The notes under the pieces were generated by a model that ran no database searches, was not told where the DNA came from, and saw only the letters and a list, made by a program, of their open reading frames with translations. A stretch of 64,000 nucleotides of DNA from Inquilinus sp042743185 (GTDB lineage Bacteria > Pseudomonadota > Alphaproteobacteria > DSM-16000 > Inquilinaceae), in NCBI RefSeq assembly GCF_042743185.1, contig NZ_JBHYMS010000011.1:62001-126000 (forward strand), written 5' to 3'. Shown here one piece after another: positions 43,418-54,244 of the stretch. The first letter of the stretch is position 1. Each line of letters begins with the position of its first letter. Position numbers and translations under genes: made by a program.

Positions 43418-43774
43418 TCAGACGCCGAGCAGCTCGACGTCGAAGATCAGGGTCGCGTTCGGCGGGATGACGCCGCCGGCGCCGCGGGCGCCGTAGCCCA
43501 GCGCAGCCGGGATGACCAGGCGGCGCTTGCCGCCGATCTTCATGCCCTGCACGCCCTCGTCCCAGCCGCGGATCACCCGGCCGCCGCCGAGCGGGAAGCG
43601 GAACGGCTCGTTGCGGTCGCGGCTGGAATCGAACTTGCGGCCGGCACTGCCGTCGGCGTTCTGCAGCCAGCCGGTGTAGTGCACGGTCACGGTGACGCCG
43701 TGCGTCGCCTCGGCGCCGGTGCCGACCTCGAGGTCCTCGATCTCCAGCCCGGAGGCGGTGACGGTGCTCGACAT
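43418..43774 (-). CDS. FKBP-type peptidyl-prolyl cis-trans isomerase
   Basis: A 118-residue single-domain FKBP: VTVHYTGWLQNADGSAGRKFDSS, then FPLGGGRVIRGWDEGVQGMKIGGKRRLVIP and the closing YGARGAGGVIPPNATLIFDVELL. The residues forming the proline pocket (Tyr, Phe, Asp, Val-Ile, Trp, Tyr, Phe) are all present. No signal peptide, so it acts in the cytoplasm on protein folding. It lies 26 bases downstream of the inositol-phosphatase-family gene on the same strand and may share its transcript. Confidence 0.94.
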   Translation of the reverse strand: MSSTVTASGLEIEDLEVGTGAEATHGVTVTVHYTGWLQNADGSAGRKFDSSRDRNEPFRFPLGGGRVIRGWDEGVQGMKIGGKRRLVIPAALGYGARGAGGVIPPNATLIFDVELLGV

Positions 43775-43800
43775 GACGTTTCCTTCTCGGGTTGGTCTGA

Positions 43801-44619
43801 TCAGGCCGCGGCCGCGATCTCGCCCATGGCGCCGCGGGCGGCGCGCCAGCTGGCCTCGTCCGGCGCCACCAGGATCGGGCCCCGGCGCAGAGTCGGGCGA
43901 TAGCGGGTGCCGTCCAGCACCGCGGCCCAGCCGCCGGCCTCGGCGTGCAGCAGCGTGCCGGCGGCGTGGTCCCAGGGGAACAGCTTGCGATAGGCCAGGA
44001 TGTCGATCCGGCTCTCGGCCGCGTCGATGTAGTCGGCGCCGGCGCAGTTGACATGGATGTGCGAGGCGACGGCGTCGCGCAGCCGCAGCACCGCCGTGGC
44101 GTATTCGGGCGGGCGCTTGGCCAGGTTGAAGCCGCCGCGCAGCGTCGCCAGCGGTCCGGGCGGGGACAGCGTCAGGCGCTGCCCGTCGATGAAGGCGCCT
44201 TCGCCGCGGACCGCCCAGGCGGTGCGATTCTGGACCGGCAGGTGGATCCAGCCCATCAGCGTCTCGCCCCGATGCACCAGGGCGACGATGGTGCCGAAGC
44301 GCGGCCGGCCGGCGACGAAATTGGCGGTGCCGTCGACCGGATCGATGACCCAGACCGGGTCGTCGCCGTCCAGCAGGTCGAGCACGGCCGGGTCCTTGGC
44401 GCAGGCCTCCTCCCCGACCACCAGGGAGCCGGGCAGGAGCGCCGGCAGCCGCGCGGCCAGGCGGAGCTCGCTCTCCTGGTCGGCGATGGTGACGAGGTCG
44501 CCGGGCGCCTTCTCCATCACCGCCCCGTCCTCCAGCCGGCCGAAGCGGGGCAGGATCAGCTCCTGCGCCGTCCCCGCGATCAGGGCGGCGACCGTGTCGA
44601 TCTCGGGCAGGCGCAGCAT
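43801..44619 (-). CDS. inositol monophosphatase family protein
   Basis: A 272-residue metal-dependent phosphatase. Metal-site motifs are GEEACAKDP near residue 68, WVIDPVDGTANFVAG near 88 and the C-terminal PWDHAAGTLLHAEAGG near 205, as in SuhB/HisN-type enzymes. The ATG at 44619 starts directly at the fold (MLRLPEIDTVAALIAG); a longer upstream frame would overlap hflX and lacks similarity. It follows hflX by about 10 bases. The substrate could be inositol phosphate, histidinol phosphate or 3'-phosphoadenosine phosphate; sequence does not settle it. Confidence 0.9.
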   Translation of the reverse strand: MLRLPEIDTVAALIAGTAQELILPRFGRLEDGAVMEKAPGDLVTIADQESELRLAARLPALLPGSLVVGEEACAKDPAVLDLLDGDDPVWVIDPVDGTANFVAGRPRFGTIVALVHRGETLMGWIHLPVQNRTAWAVRGEGAFIDGQRLTLSPPGPLATLRGGFNLAKRPPEYATAVLRLRDAVASHIHVNCAGADYIDAAESRIDILAYRKLFPWDHAAGTLLHAEAGGWAAVLDGTRYRPTLRRGPILVAPDEASWRAARGAMGEIAAAA

Positions 44620-44629
44620 CGAAAAACTC

Positions 44630-45961
44630 TCAGTGACGGGTGGCGATGCCGAGCTGGCGGTGCAGCCGCGCGGCGTCGTTGGGGTGGAGGCGGACGCGGA
44701 CGAAGAGATGGGCGCCGTCGTCGCGCGCCTCCAGCACCTCGCCATGGCTGTGCAGCCAGGCCAAAGTGCGGCCGTCGGCGATGTCGAGCTTGACCGTCAT
44801 GGTCTCGCGGTCGGCGTTGATCCGGCGGGCGATCAGCTCCATCAGCCCGTCGCAGCCCTCGCCGGTCAGGGCCGAGATCACCGCCGCGTCATGGCCGCGC
44901 CGGCGCACCGCGGTCGACAGGGTCTCGCGCTCATGCTCCGGCAGCAGGTCGGCCTTGTTCAGCACCTCGATCACGCGGCCGTCGGAATCGATGTCGATGT
45001 CCAGGTCGCGCAGCACCGCCTCCACATCCTCGCACTGGGCCTCGGTGTCGGGATGGGCGATGTCGCGGACATGCAGGATCAGGTCGGCGGCCTGCACCTC
45101 CTCCAGCGTCGCCCGGAAGGCGGCGACCAGATGGGTCGGCAGGTCGGAGATGAAGCCGACGGTGTCGGACAGGATGATCCGCCGCCCCTGCCCCGCCTCG
45201 ATCGCCCGCATGGTCGGGTCGAGGGTGGCGAACAGCATGTCCTTGGCCAGCACGGTGGCCCGGGTCAGGCGGTTGAACAGCGTCGACTTGCCGGCGTTGG
45301 TGTAGCCGACCAACGCCACCACCGGGTACGGCACGCGGGCCCGGGCGTCGCGGTGCAGCGACCGGGTGCGGCGGACGTCGTCGAGCTGGCGCTTGATCTG
45401 GATGATGCGGTCGTCGATCTGGCGGCGGTCCAGCTCGATCTGGGTTTCGCCGGGGCCTCCGAGGAAGCCGGCGCCGCCGCGCTGCCGCTCCAGATGGGTC
45501 CAGGACCGGACCAGGCGCGAGCGCTGGTAGCTGAGATGCGCCAGCTCGACCTGCAGCTGGCCCTCGCGGGTGCGGGCGCGCTCGCCGAAGATCTCGAGGA
45601 TCAGGCCGGTGCGGTCGATCACCTTGGCCTTCCAGCGGCGCTCGAGGTTGCGCTGCTGCACCGGGCTGAGCGTGGCGTCGACCACGACCAGCCCGGCCTC
45701 GGTGGCGGCGACCACGCTGGACAGCTCCTCCAGCGCGCCCTCGCCGATCAGGGTCGAGGGCTGCGGCCGCGACACCCGGACGCAGCGGGCCTCGGCGATA
45801 TCGAGCGAGATCGCGCGCGACAGCCCGACCGCCTCCTCCAGCGAGGCCTCGGCGGTCCGGCCGGCGTCGTTGCGGGCACCCGGAAGAACCGGATGAATGA
45901 CGATGGCGCGCCCCGAGGACGCGCCATCCGCACCGGGATTTGGCCCTGAAGTCTGGCCCAA
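44630..45961 (-). CDS. hflX: GTPase HflX
   Basis: A 443-residue ribosome-associated GTPase that splits stalled or heat-stressed ribosomes. The N-terminal HflX domain includes SRPQPSTLIGEGALEEL and VVVDATLSPVQQRNLE, the glycine-rich linker GGAGFLGGPGETQIELDRRQ, then G1 GYTNAGKST, G3 DTVGFISDLP and G4 NKAD. No ATG occurs near the N-terminus; a TTG at 45961, five bases after the hfq stop, is the most likely start. The hfq-hflX pair is conserved in proteobacteria and implies one transcript. Confidence 0.93.
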   Translation of the reverse strand: MGQTSGPNPGADGASSGRAIVIHPVLPGARNDAGRTAEASLEEAVGLSRAISLDIAEARCVRVSRPQPSTLIGEGALEELSSVVAATEAGLVVVDATLSPVQQRNLERRWKAKVIDRTGLILEIFGERARTREGQLQVELAHLSYQRSRLVRSWTHLERQRGGAGFLGGPGETQIELDRRQIDDRIIQIKRQLDDVRRTRSLHRDARARVPYPVVALVGYTNAGKSTLFNRLTRATVLAKDMLFATLDPTMRAIEAGQGRRIILSDTVGFISDLPTHLVAAFRATLEEVQAADLILHVRDIAHPDTEAQCEDVEAVLRDLDIDIDSDGRVIEVLNKADLLPEHERETLSTAVRRRGHDAAVISALTGEGCDGLMELIARRINADRETMTVKLDIADGRTLAWLHSHGEVLEARDDGAHLFVRVRLHPNDAARLHRQLGIATRH

Positions 45962-45966
45962 AGGGA

Positions 45967-46209
45967 TCAGGCCTCTTCCTTCTGCGGTTCGAACAGCTGA
46001 ATCGGATGCGCCGGCATCACGGTCGAGATCGCATGCTTGTACACCAGCTGCGAATGGGCATCCCGACGGAGCAGGACCGAGAAGTTGTCAAACCAGGTGA
46101 TGATTCCTTGCAGCTTCACCCCGTTGACGAGGAAGATGGTCACCGGGATCTTGTTCTTCCGGACGTTGTTGAGGAACACGTCCTGAACGTTTTGTGCCTT
46201 TTCTGACAT
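45967..46209 (-). CDS. hfq: RNA chaperone Hfq
   Basis: An 80-residue Sm-like protein. Sm1 is NVQDVFLNNVRKNKIPVTIF with VNGVKLQGIITWFDNFSVLL, and Sm2 is QLVYKHAISTVMPAH, giving the YKHA RNA-binding motif. It forms hexamers that pair small RNAs with mRNAs; in this class it also promotes nifA translation. The short C-terminal tail (PIQLFEPQKEEA) is typical of alphaproteobacterial Hfq. It lies downstream of the transaminase gene with a gap of about 120 bases and upstream of hflX. Confidence 0.97.
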   Translation of the reverse strand: MSEKAQNVQDVFLNNVRKNKIPVTIFLVNGVKLQGIITWFDNFSVLLRRDAHSQLVYKHAISTVMPAHPIQLFEPQKEEA

Positions 46210-46327
46210 TAGTTGGATCCTGCTGCTTGATCTTATTGGAGCCCCGAGGGGCCCGAGCCACACGATGTGGCACCGTCCGACAATATGGGAAGCACCGGGC
46301 CGGAGAAAAGGGAGCAATGGTGCATGG

Positions 46328-47182
46328 TCACGATGCGCCGATGCCGGAGGCGTGAGCAAGATAGGCATCGAGCAGCCGCCGACCGAGCGGGCCGGGGGTG
46401 CCGTCGCCGATGATCCGGTCGTCGATCCGCAGCACCGGCGTGACGAAGCTGGTGGCGCTGCTGACGAAGGCTTCGCGCGCGGCATAGGCCTCCTCCAGGC
46501 TGAACGGGCGCTCCTCGAAGCGCAGCCCTTCCGCCGCCGCGATCTTCAGGATCGACTGGCGGGTGATGCCGTTGAGGATGTCGTGGCCGGCCGGGCGGGT
46601 GACCAGCGCCCCGTCGGCGGTCAGGATCCAGGCGTTGGACGAGGTGCCCTCGGTGACGAAGCCGTCCCCGTCCACCTGCCAGGCCTCGAAGGCGCCACGC
46701 TCCGCCGCCTCCTGCTTGCCCAGCACCTGGGCCAGGAGGCCGACCGTCTTGAGGTCCCGGCGCTTCCACCGGATATCGGGGATGGTGACGACGCGGACGC
46801 CGGTCCGCGCGTTCGCCGCCAGGGTCAGCCGACGGGTGGTCATCACCAGGGTCGGCCGGGCGGCCGCCGGGAAGCGGAAGTCGCGCGGAGCGGCGCCGCG
46901 GGTGACCTGGATGTAGATCAGGCCGTCGCGCACGCCGTTGCGCTGCAAAAGCCCCCGCATGATCAGCCGCAGCACCCGCCGCCCGCACGGCCAGGCGATG
47001 CGCAGCTCGCGCAGCGAATAGCCGAGACGGTCGAGATGGCCGTCCTCGTCGACCAGGCGGCCCTGGCGGACGCACACCACCTCGTAGACGCCGTCGGCGA
47101 ACTGGAAGCCGCGATCCTCGACATGCACCGCCGCCCGGGCATGCGGCACATAGCGCCCGTTGACATAGGCGTCGCGCGCCAT
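46328..47182 (-). CDS. dat: D-amino-acid transaminase (class IV)
   Basis: A 284-residue fold-type IV PLP aminotransferase making or using D-alanine and D-glutamate. Family blocks are AYVNGRYVPHARAAVHVEDRGFQFADGVYEV at the start, the PLP lysine in RRDLKTVGLLAQVLGKQEA near residue 145, and the phosphate-binding EGTSSNAWI near 178. The ATG at 47182 is preferred over one 18 codons upstream. Placement before hfq-hflX and after ntrX is common in Rhodospirillales. Together with alr and dadA at the left of the window it forms D-amino-acid metabolism, although the loci are unlinked. Confidence 0.9.
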   Translation of the reverse strand: MARDAYVNGRYVPHARAAVHVEDRGFQFADGVYEVVCVRQGRLVDEDGHLDRLGYSLRELRIAWPCGRRVLRLIMRGLLQRNGVRDGLIYIQVTRGAAPRDFRFPAAARPTLVMTTRRLTLAANARTGVRVVTIPDIRWKRRDLKTVGLLAQVLGKQEAAERGAFEAWQVDGDGFVTEGTSSNAWILTADGALVTRPAGHDILNGITRQSILKIAAAEGLRFEERPFSLEEAYAAREAFVSSATSFVTPVLRIDDRIIGDGTPGPLGRRLLDAYLAHASGIGAS

Positions 47183-47371
47183 CGCTTGCTCTCTCCCTAC
47201 CCGCTTGCCGCAGCCGACCGCTCGTGTTGCATACACCGGACTCCGACGGAATTCCGCCCTCTTGTTTCGGAACCGTCATCGCGAGCCGGAGCGGAACGGC
47301 TTGCGAGGCTGGCGGGCCAAGCCGGCCGAAACCATGTATAATGCAGGCCGCAGGAAGACACGGGTGACACG

Positions 47372-47581
47372 ATGGCGTTGATGATGGGAGCCCTCTACGA
47401 CGCGCTGAAATCGGCCAACGTTGACGACGAGAAGGCCCGCAAGGCGGCCGAGGAGGTCGCGAGCTTCGAGCAGAGGATCACCGCGATCGCGGGCGAGCTG
47501 TCGATCGTGAAGTGGATGGTCGGCTCGAACATCGCGCTCACGCTGCTCGTGCTCGGCAAGCTGTTCGTGGTCGGGCCGTGA
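47372..47581 (+). CDS. small membrane-anchored coiled-coil protein (DUF1640/CCDC90-like)
   Basis: A 69-residue protein: LYDALKSANVDDEKARKAAEE resembles the head of DUF1640/CCDC90 proteins, followed by a short coiled coil and a single C-terminal membrane helix MVGSNIALTLLVLGKLFVVG. Such proteins are common, small and uncharacterised in alphaproteobacteria; the mitochondrial relatives regulate calcium uptake. GGAAGACACGGG precedes the ATG. It is divergent from the transaminase gene. Confidence 0.7.
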   Translation: MALMMGALYDALKSANVDDEKARKAAEEVASFEQRITAIAGELSIVKWMVGSNIALTLLVLGKLFVVGP

Positions 47582-47631
47582 TCGTCGTCGAGCTTGGCGA
47601 CATGACGCTCATCGAACGAAATTAGAGGACA

Positions 47632-49035
47632 TCAGTCGACGAGCTTGCGGTCGCCGGCGCCGTGCACGCCCAGGCTCTTCATCTTGCGATGCAGGGCCGA
47701 GCGCTCCATGCCGATGAACTCGGCGGTGCGGCTGATGTTGCCGCCGAAGCGGGTGACCTGGGCGATCAGGTACTCGCGCTCGAACAGCTCGCGGGCGTCG
47801 CGCAGCGGCAGACCCATGATCTCGCTGCCGCGGTCGCCGCGCAGCACCGCCGGGGCGATCGCGCCGATCTCCGGCGGCAGCATGTCGGCATGGATCGGCA
47901 TGCTGTTGTCGCCCGCCGCCATGATCAGCAGCCATTCGATGACGTTGCGCAGCTGCCGGACATTGCCCGGCCAGCTATAGGCCTGCAGCGCCGCCATCGC
48001 GTCCTCGCCGACCTGCCGCGGCATCAGCCCCTGGCTGTCGGCGGCGCGCTGCATGAAATGGCGGGCCAGCAGCGGGATGTCCTCGCGCCGGCTGGCCAGC
48101 GGCGGCACTGCGATCGGCACGACGTTGAGGCGGTAATAGAGGTCCTCGCGGAACCGGCCCTCGGCGATCTCGCTCGGCAGGTCCTTGTTCGAGGAGGCGA
48201 TCACCCGGACATCGACCTCGACCTTAGTGGCGCCGCCGACGCGGACGAAGGTCTGCTCCTGCAGCACCCGGACGATCTTGCCCTGGGTGGCGAGCGGCAT
48301 GTCCGCCACCTCGTCCAGCAGCAGCGTGCCGCCATGCGCCTGCTCGAAGGTGCCGACCTTGCGGGTGGTGATGGCGCCGTCGACCATGGCCTCGACGCCG
48401 AACAGCTCCTCCTCCAGCCGGTCCGGATGCATCGCGGCGCAGTTCAGCGCGATGAACGGGCCCTCGGCGCGCTTGGACAGGGCGTGCAGCTGGCGGGCCA
48501 CCACCTCCTTGCCGACGCCGGCCGGGCCGGTGATCAGCACCCGGCTGCCGGTCGGCGCCACGCGCTCGATCTGCTGGGTCAGCTGCCCGATCACCGGCGA
48601 CTGGCCGACCAGCTCGACCTCGGTGCCGGCGCGCAGCCGCAGCTCGGCGTTCTCGCGCCGCAGCCGGGCCGCCTCGATGGCGCGCTCGACCATCAGCAGC
48701 AGCCGGTCCGACTTGAACGGCTTCTCGATGAAGTCGTAGGCGCCGTGCTTGATCGCGGTGACCGCGGTCTCGATGTTGCCGTGGCCGCTGATCATCAGCA
48801 CCGGCACGCCCGGATGGTCACGCCGGATGATGTCGAGCAGCTCCAGCCCGTCGATCGGGCTGCCCTGCAGCCAGACGTCGAGAATCACCAGGCTGGGCTG
48901 GCGCGCGGCGAGCTCGTGCTGCGCCTGCGTCGTGTCGCCCGCTTCCCGCGTCGTATAGCCTTCGTCGTCCAGGATGCCCGAGATGAGCATCCGAATATCC
49001 GCCTCGTCGTCGACGACGAGAATGTCATGCGCCAT
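47632..49035 (-). CDS. ntrX: response regulator NtrX
   Basis: A 467-residue NtrC-family regulator. The receiver domain has D9-D10 and phosphoacceptor D53 in LVILDVWLQG; the AAA+ domain has Walker A ITGPAGVGKE and Walker B GGTLLLDEVAD; the C-terminal Fis-type helix-turn-helix ends AEFIGMERSALHRKMKSLG. The GAFTGA loop needed to contact sigma-54 is replaced by a divergent VDGAITTRKV stretch, as known for alphaproteobacterial NtrX, so it probably does not activate sigma-54 in the usual way. It overlaps ntrY by 11 bases and responds to nitrogen, redox or envelope cues through it. Confidence 0.94.
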   Translation of the reverse strand: MAHDILVVDDEADIRMLISGILDDEGYTTREAGDTTQAQHELAARQPSLVILDVWLQGSPIDGLELLDIIRRDHPGVPVLMISGHGNIETAVTAIKHGAYDFIEKPFKSDRLLLMVERAIEAARLRRENAELRLRAGTEVELVGQSPVIGQLTQQIERVAPTGSRVLITGPAGVGKEVVARQLHALSKRAEGPFIALNCAAMHPDRLEEELFGVEAMVDGAITTRKVGTFEQAHGGTLLLDEVADMPLATQGKIVRVLQEQTFVRVGGATKVEVDVRVIASSNKDLPSEIAEGRFREDLYYRLNVVPIAVPPLASRREDIPLLARHFMQRAADSQGLMPRQVGEDAMAALQAYSWPGNVRQLRNVIEWLLIMAAGDNSMPIHADMLPPEIGAIAPAVLRGDRGSEIMGLPLRDARELFEREYLIAQVTRFGGNISRTAEFIGMERSALHRKMKSLGVHGAGDRKLVD

Positions 49036-51382
49036 GACCCACCGCGTCCTTGGAGCCCGCAGCCGTCACCCGATCGGTCGATGCATCCGGCTCATCGCCG
49101 GTTGGAACGGCCGGCACGCCCGCCTGTTCCAACGGAAAGACGAGGCTCACCCGGGCCCCACCGCCCGGGCGGTCCTCGAGGACCAGCCGGCCGCCGTGAT
49201 CCTCCATGATTTTCTTGACGATAGCGAGCCCCAATCCGGTGCCTTTGGTCCGCGTCGTGACATAGGGTTCGGTCAGCCGGTCGCGGTCGACGACGGGCAG
49301 GCCCTTGCCGTTGTCCTCGACCGTGATCCAGGCCTCGCCATCGGCATAGTCCAGGACCATCCGCACCTGTCCCTTCGGCAGCTCGCGGCCTTCGGCGATG
49401 CGGCCTTCGATGGAGTCCGCGGCATTCTGCAGCAGGTTGGTGACGGCCTGGGACAGCTGCCGGGAATCGCACGGCACCAGGGGGCGGTCGTCGGGCTGGC
49501 TGAAGGCGAAGCCGATCTTCGGATGGGCGTTGCGCTGCAGGAAGATCGCCTGCTGGCAGGTCTCCGACAGGTCGATCGCCTTCATCACCGGCGACGGCAT
49601 CCGGGCGAAGGCCGAGAACTCGTCGACCATCCGGCCGATGTCGCCGACCTGCCGCACGATCGTCTCGGTGCAGGTGATGAAGGTCTGGGGATCGTCCGAG
49701 ATCTGCTTCAGGTATTTGCGCTTCAGCCGTTCCGCCGAGAGCTGGATCGGGGTCAGCGGGTTCTTGATCTCATGCGCGATCCGGCGGGCCACGTCGGCCC
49801 AGGCCGCCTTGCGCTGGGCCGACAGCAGCTCGGTGACGTCGTCGAAGGTGACGACGAAGCCCTGGATCTCGCCGTCGAGGCGCTCCGCGGCGATGCGGGC
49901 CAGGAGCGTGCGCAGCTCGCCGTGCCGGCGGATCTTCACCTGGCCCTCGACCACCCGGCCCTGACGGCTGCGGGCGTTCTCCAGCAGCTCCTTCATCTCC
50001 GGCACCGCCGCTTCCAGCGGCTGGCCGACCAGTTCGTCGACCGTGCGGCCCAGCAGGTCGGTGGCCGACCGGTTCGGCAGATGGACCCGGCCATCATGGT
50101 CGAGGCCGAGCACGCCGGCCGAGACGCCGGACAGCACCGTCTCGGTGAACTGCCGGCGCTGGTCGAGCTGACGGTTGGCCTCGATCAGCTCGCGCCGCTG
50201 GCTCTCCAGCTGGTTGGTCATGCGGTTGAAGGACCGGGCCAGGCTGCCGAGCTCGTCGGTGCTGTCGCTGCCCTGGACCCGGATCGACAGGTCGCCCGCC
50301 CGCACCCGCTCCGACGCCATGATCAGCTCGCGCAGCGGCCGCACCAGCGTGTCGGCGAAGACCAGGCCGATCCAGACCGCCGCCATCAGCAGGAGCACGG
50401 CGACGGTGACGTAGATCGCGGTGAAGATCAGCTGCAGCTGCGACCGCCGCCCCTCCAGCGCCCGATAGTCGGCGACGGCACCCTTGGTCTGCTCGACATA
50501 GGCCAGCGCCTCCGGATCGACCTGCTTGCCGATCAGGAGGAAGGCCTCGAAGGGGAAGCCGTTCAGCCGCACCAGGGCGCGCACCCGGTCGCCCTGGTTG
50601 TCGACCATCAGCTCGACCGGGCCGTATCCGGCATCGCCGGAGGTCGCCCGCTCGAAATGCTCCTGGCCGACCATCTCCAGCTTCAGGCCCTTGGCGAAGG
50701 CCGATTCCGCGACGACCTGGCCCTTGCGGTCGATGATCCGGATGTCCGGGATGCCGTAGGTCGAGGTCATGCTGCTGAGGATGCCGACCAGGGCGGACCG
50801 GTTGCCGGAGATGAACTCGGGATACTGCGCATAGGCGCGCTCGACCGTGTAGGCGATGCTCTGCGCGGCGTAGCGGATGCTCTTCTGATTCTCCTCGAGA
50901 TAGACCTGGGCGACCGAGAGCGATTCGTTGACCGCGGTCGAGACCCGTTCGGAGAACCAGGTCTGCACGCCGATGTTGAAGATCACGGCGGAGAAGATGG
51001 CGACCAGGATGGCCGGCGCCACCGCCACCACGGCGAACAGCGCCACCAGCCGGACATGCAGGCGCGACCCGGCCGAGCCGCGGCGCCGAGCCGCCCAGAT
51101 CCCGACCAGCCGCCGCGCCACGATCGCGCCGAGCATCAGGAGGATGGTGAGGTCGAGCACCAGCAGCAGCGACACCCGGTCGGCGTCCTTGCCGAACAGC
51201 GAGTTGCTGCTGAGCGCGGTATAGGTCGCGATGCCGGAGGCGACGGCGGCGAAGATCAGCACCGCCGCCAGCTTGTTCTCCAGCCCGATGCGGGCCGCCC
51301 ATTGGTAAAGCTGCCGCCAGAGGGAGGAAGGGCTCGCGGCGTTCGTGGTCATCGGAGGCGGTTCTGCAGGCGGTACGGTCAA
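49025..51382 (-). CDS. ntrY: sensor histidine kinase NtrY
   Basis: A 785-residue membrane kinase. Membrane helices lie near residues 35-110 and 120-150, then a periplasmic sensor region of about 170 residues, another helix (LIFTAIYVTVAVLLLMAAVWIG), a HAMP segment, a PAS domain, the H-box ARRIAHEIKNPLTPIQLSAERL and ATP-binding blocks NLLQNAADSIEG and GKGLPVVD with GTGLGLAIVKKI. A TTG at 51382 with AGGA just upstream is used; the first ATG is at 51352. The start is five bases after the ntrC stop, so ntrBC and ntrYX are probably one transcript. Confidence 0.93.
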   Translation of the reverse strand: MTVPPAEPPPMTTNAASPSSLWRQLYQWAARIGLENKLAAVLIFAAVASGIATYTALSSNSLFGKDADRVSLLLVLDLTILLMLGAIVARRLVGIWAARRRGSAGSRLHVRLVALFAVVAVAPAILVAIFSAVIFNIGVQTWFSERVSTAVNESLSVAQVYLEENQKSIRYAAQSIAYTVERAYAQYPEFISGNRSALVGILSSMTSTYGIPDIRIIDRKGQVVAESAFAKGLKLEMVGQEHFERATSGDAGYGPVELMVDNQGDRVRALVRLNGFPFEAFLLIGKQVDPEALAYVEQTKGAVADYRALEGRRSQLQLIFTAIYVTVAVLLLMAAVWIGLVFADTLVRPLRELIMASERVRAGDLSIRVQGSDSTDELGSLARSFNRMTNQLESQRRELIEANRQLDQRRQFTETVLSGVSAGVLGLDHDGRVHLPNRSATDLLGRTVDELVGQPLEAAVPEMKELLENARSRQGRVVEGQVKIRRHGELRTLLARIAAERLDGEIQGFVVTFDDVTELLSAQRKAAWADVARRIAHEIKNPLTPIQLSAERLKRKYLKQISDDPQTFITCTETIVRQVGDIGRMVDEFSAFARMPSPVMKAIDLSETCQQAIFLQRNAHPKIGFAFSQPDDRPLVPCDSRQLSQAVTNLLQNAADSIEGRIAEGRELPKGQVRMVLDYADGEAWITVEDNGKGLPVVDRDRLTEPYVTTRTKGTGLGLAIVKKIMEDHGGRLVLEDRPGGGARVSLVFPLEQAGVPAVPTGDEPDASTDRVTAAGSKDAVGHGA

Positions 51383-51387
51383 GCGTC

Positions 51388-52841
<1,454 letters not shown>

Positions 52842-52845
<4 letters not shown>

Positions 52846-53984
52846 GGTTCGCTTCCGTTGTCTTCGCTGTCGCCGTTCGGCGCCGGTTCGGCGTGGATCG
52901 GCAGGGAGATCTTGAACACGGTGCGGCGCGGCTCGCTCTCGAAGCCGATCAGCCCGCCATGGTCGCCGATGATCTTGGCCACCAGCGACAGGCCGAGGCC
53001 GGAGCCCTCCGCCTTGGTGGTGACGAAGGGGTCGAACAGATGGTCCTTGAGGTCGTCCGGGATGCCCGGGCCGTTGTCCTGGATCGCCACCATCAGCGGC
53101 AGGTTCAGGCGCTGGCTGGTGCCCTGCACCGCGATCGCCACGCCGCGCTGATAGGCGGTGGTCAGGATGATCTCGCCATCCTCCGCCACCGCCTCGACCG
53201 CGTTCTTGATCAGGTTCAGGAACACCTGGACCAGCTGGTCGAACTGGCCCGGCACCGGCGGCAGCGACGGGTCGTAGCGCTCGATGAAGCGGACATGGCG
53301 GCCGAATCCGGTCTGCGCCACCTGGCGCGCCCGCTCCAGCACCTCGTGGATGTTGACCGGATCGCGGTTCAGCGGGCTGGGGTCGGAGAAGGCGTCCATG
53401 CGGTCGACCAGCCGGACGATGCGATCGGTCTCCTCGCAGATCAGCCGGGTCAGCGCCCGGTCGTCGTCGCCGACCGTCTGCTCCAGGAGCTGGGCGGCGC
53501 CGCGGATGCCGGAGAGCGGGTTCTTGATCTCATGCGCCAGCATCGCCGCCATCGCGGTCATCGACCGGGCGGCGTGGCGGCGGTTCAGCTGGGTGTCGAT
53601 CCGCCGCGCCACCGATTCCTCGAACAGGCTGACCACGGCGAGATCCGGCGGCTCGACCAGCGGCGCGACGGTCACGGAGACGGTGCGCCGGCCGATCCGC
53701 GGGCTTTCCAGCAGCATGCCGTAATCGGCGACGCTGCGGTCCTGCTGGATCGCCTGGTCGATCAGGGTGAAGAGCGGGCTGTCGCCCGGCACGAAGCCGG
53801 TCAGGTCCTGCCCCACCAGGGCGGATTCGCTGGCGTCGAGCAGCTGCTGCGCGGCCAGGTTGACGAAGCGGATCACCCGGTCGCGACCGACCGCCAGCAC
53901 CGCCACCGGCAGCGAGGCCAGAAGCGCGAAGGGATCCGGTTGCGGCTCGGCCGCGGCGGCGGGTATCGGTTTCAGGTTCGGCAT
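52842..53984 (-). CDS. ntrB: nitrogen regulation histidine kinase NtrB
   Basis: A 380-residue soluble kinase/phosphatase for NtrC. A PAS domain (LASLPVAVLAVGRDRVIRFVN) is followed by the H-box MLAHEIKNPLSGIRGAAQLLE and ATP-binding blocks NLIKNAVEAV, IQDNGPGIPDDL and GSGLGLSLVAKIIGDHGG. The ATG at 53984 begins just before the PAS domain; a GTG at 54080 would add a 32-residue tail without similarity. In many relatives dusB precedes ntrB; here an OmpA-family gene diverges from it instead. Activity is normally controlled by PII proteins, which are not encoded in the window. Confidence 0.94.
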
Positions 53985-54244
53985 CGGCGGCAAAGGGTCT
54001 GACAAATGCCAGATCAGCCCATCGCCTAAATTTTGTCCAATGAAAGTTTTGCCTAACCAATGAGCAAAACTGGGATCCACCCCCCTATTCTGAGGGGGAA
54101 GAAGTTCCTTGCGGGCGGCGCTACATGAGATCCGGCCTCAGCTCGGGCCGAACACGGGGGGCGTCCTCTGCCAGGAAGACAGCCATGATTGGAGCAAGAC
54201 AGCGCCGCGCCTGCGGGCCGGCGACGAGGATGGAGCAGAATCCT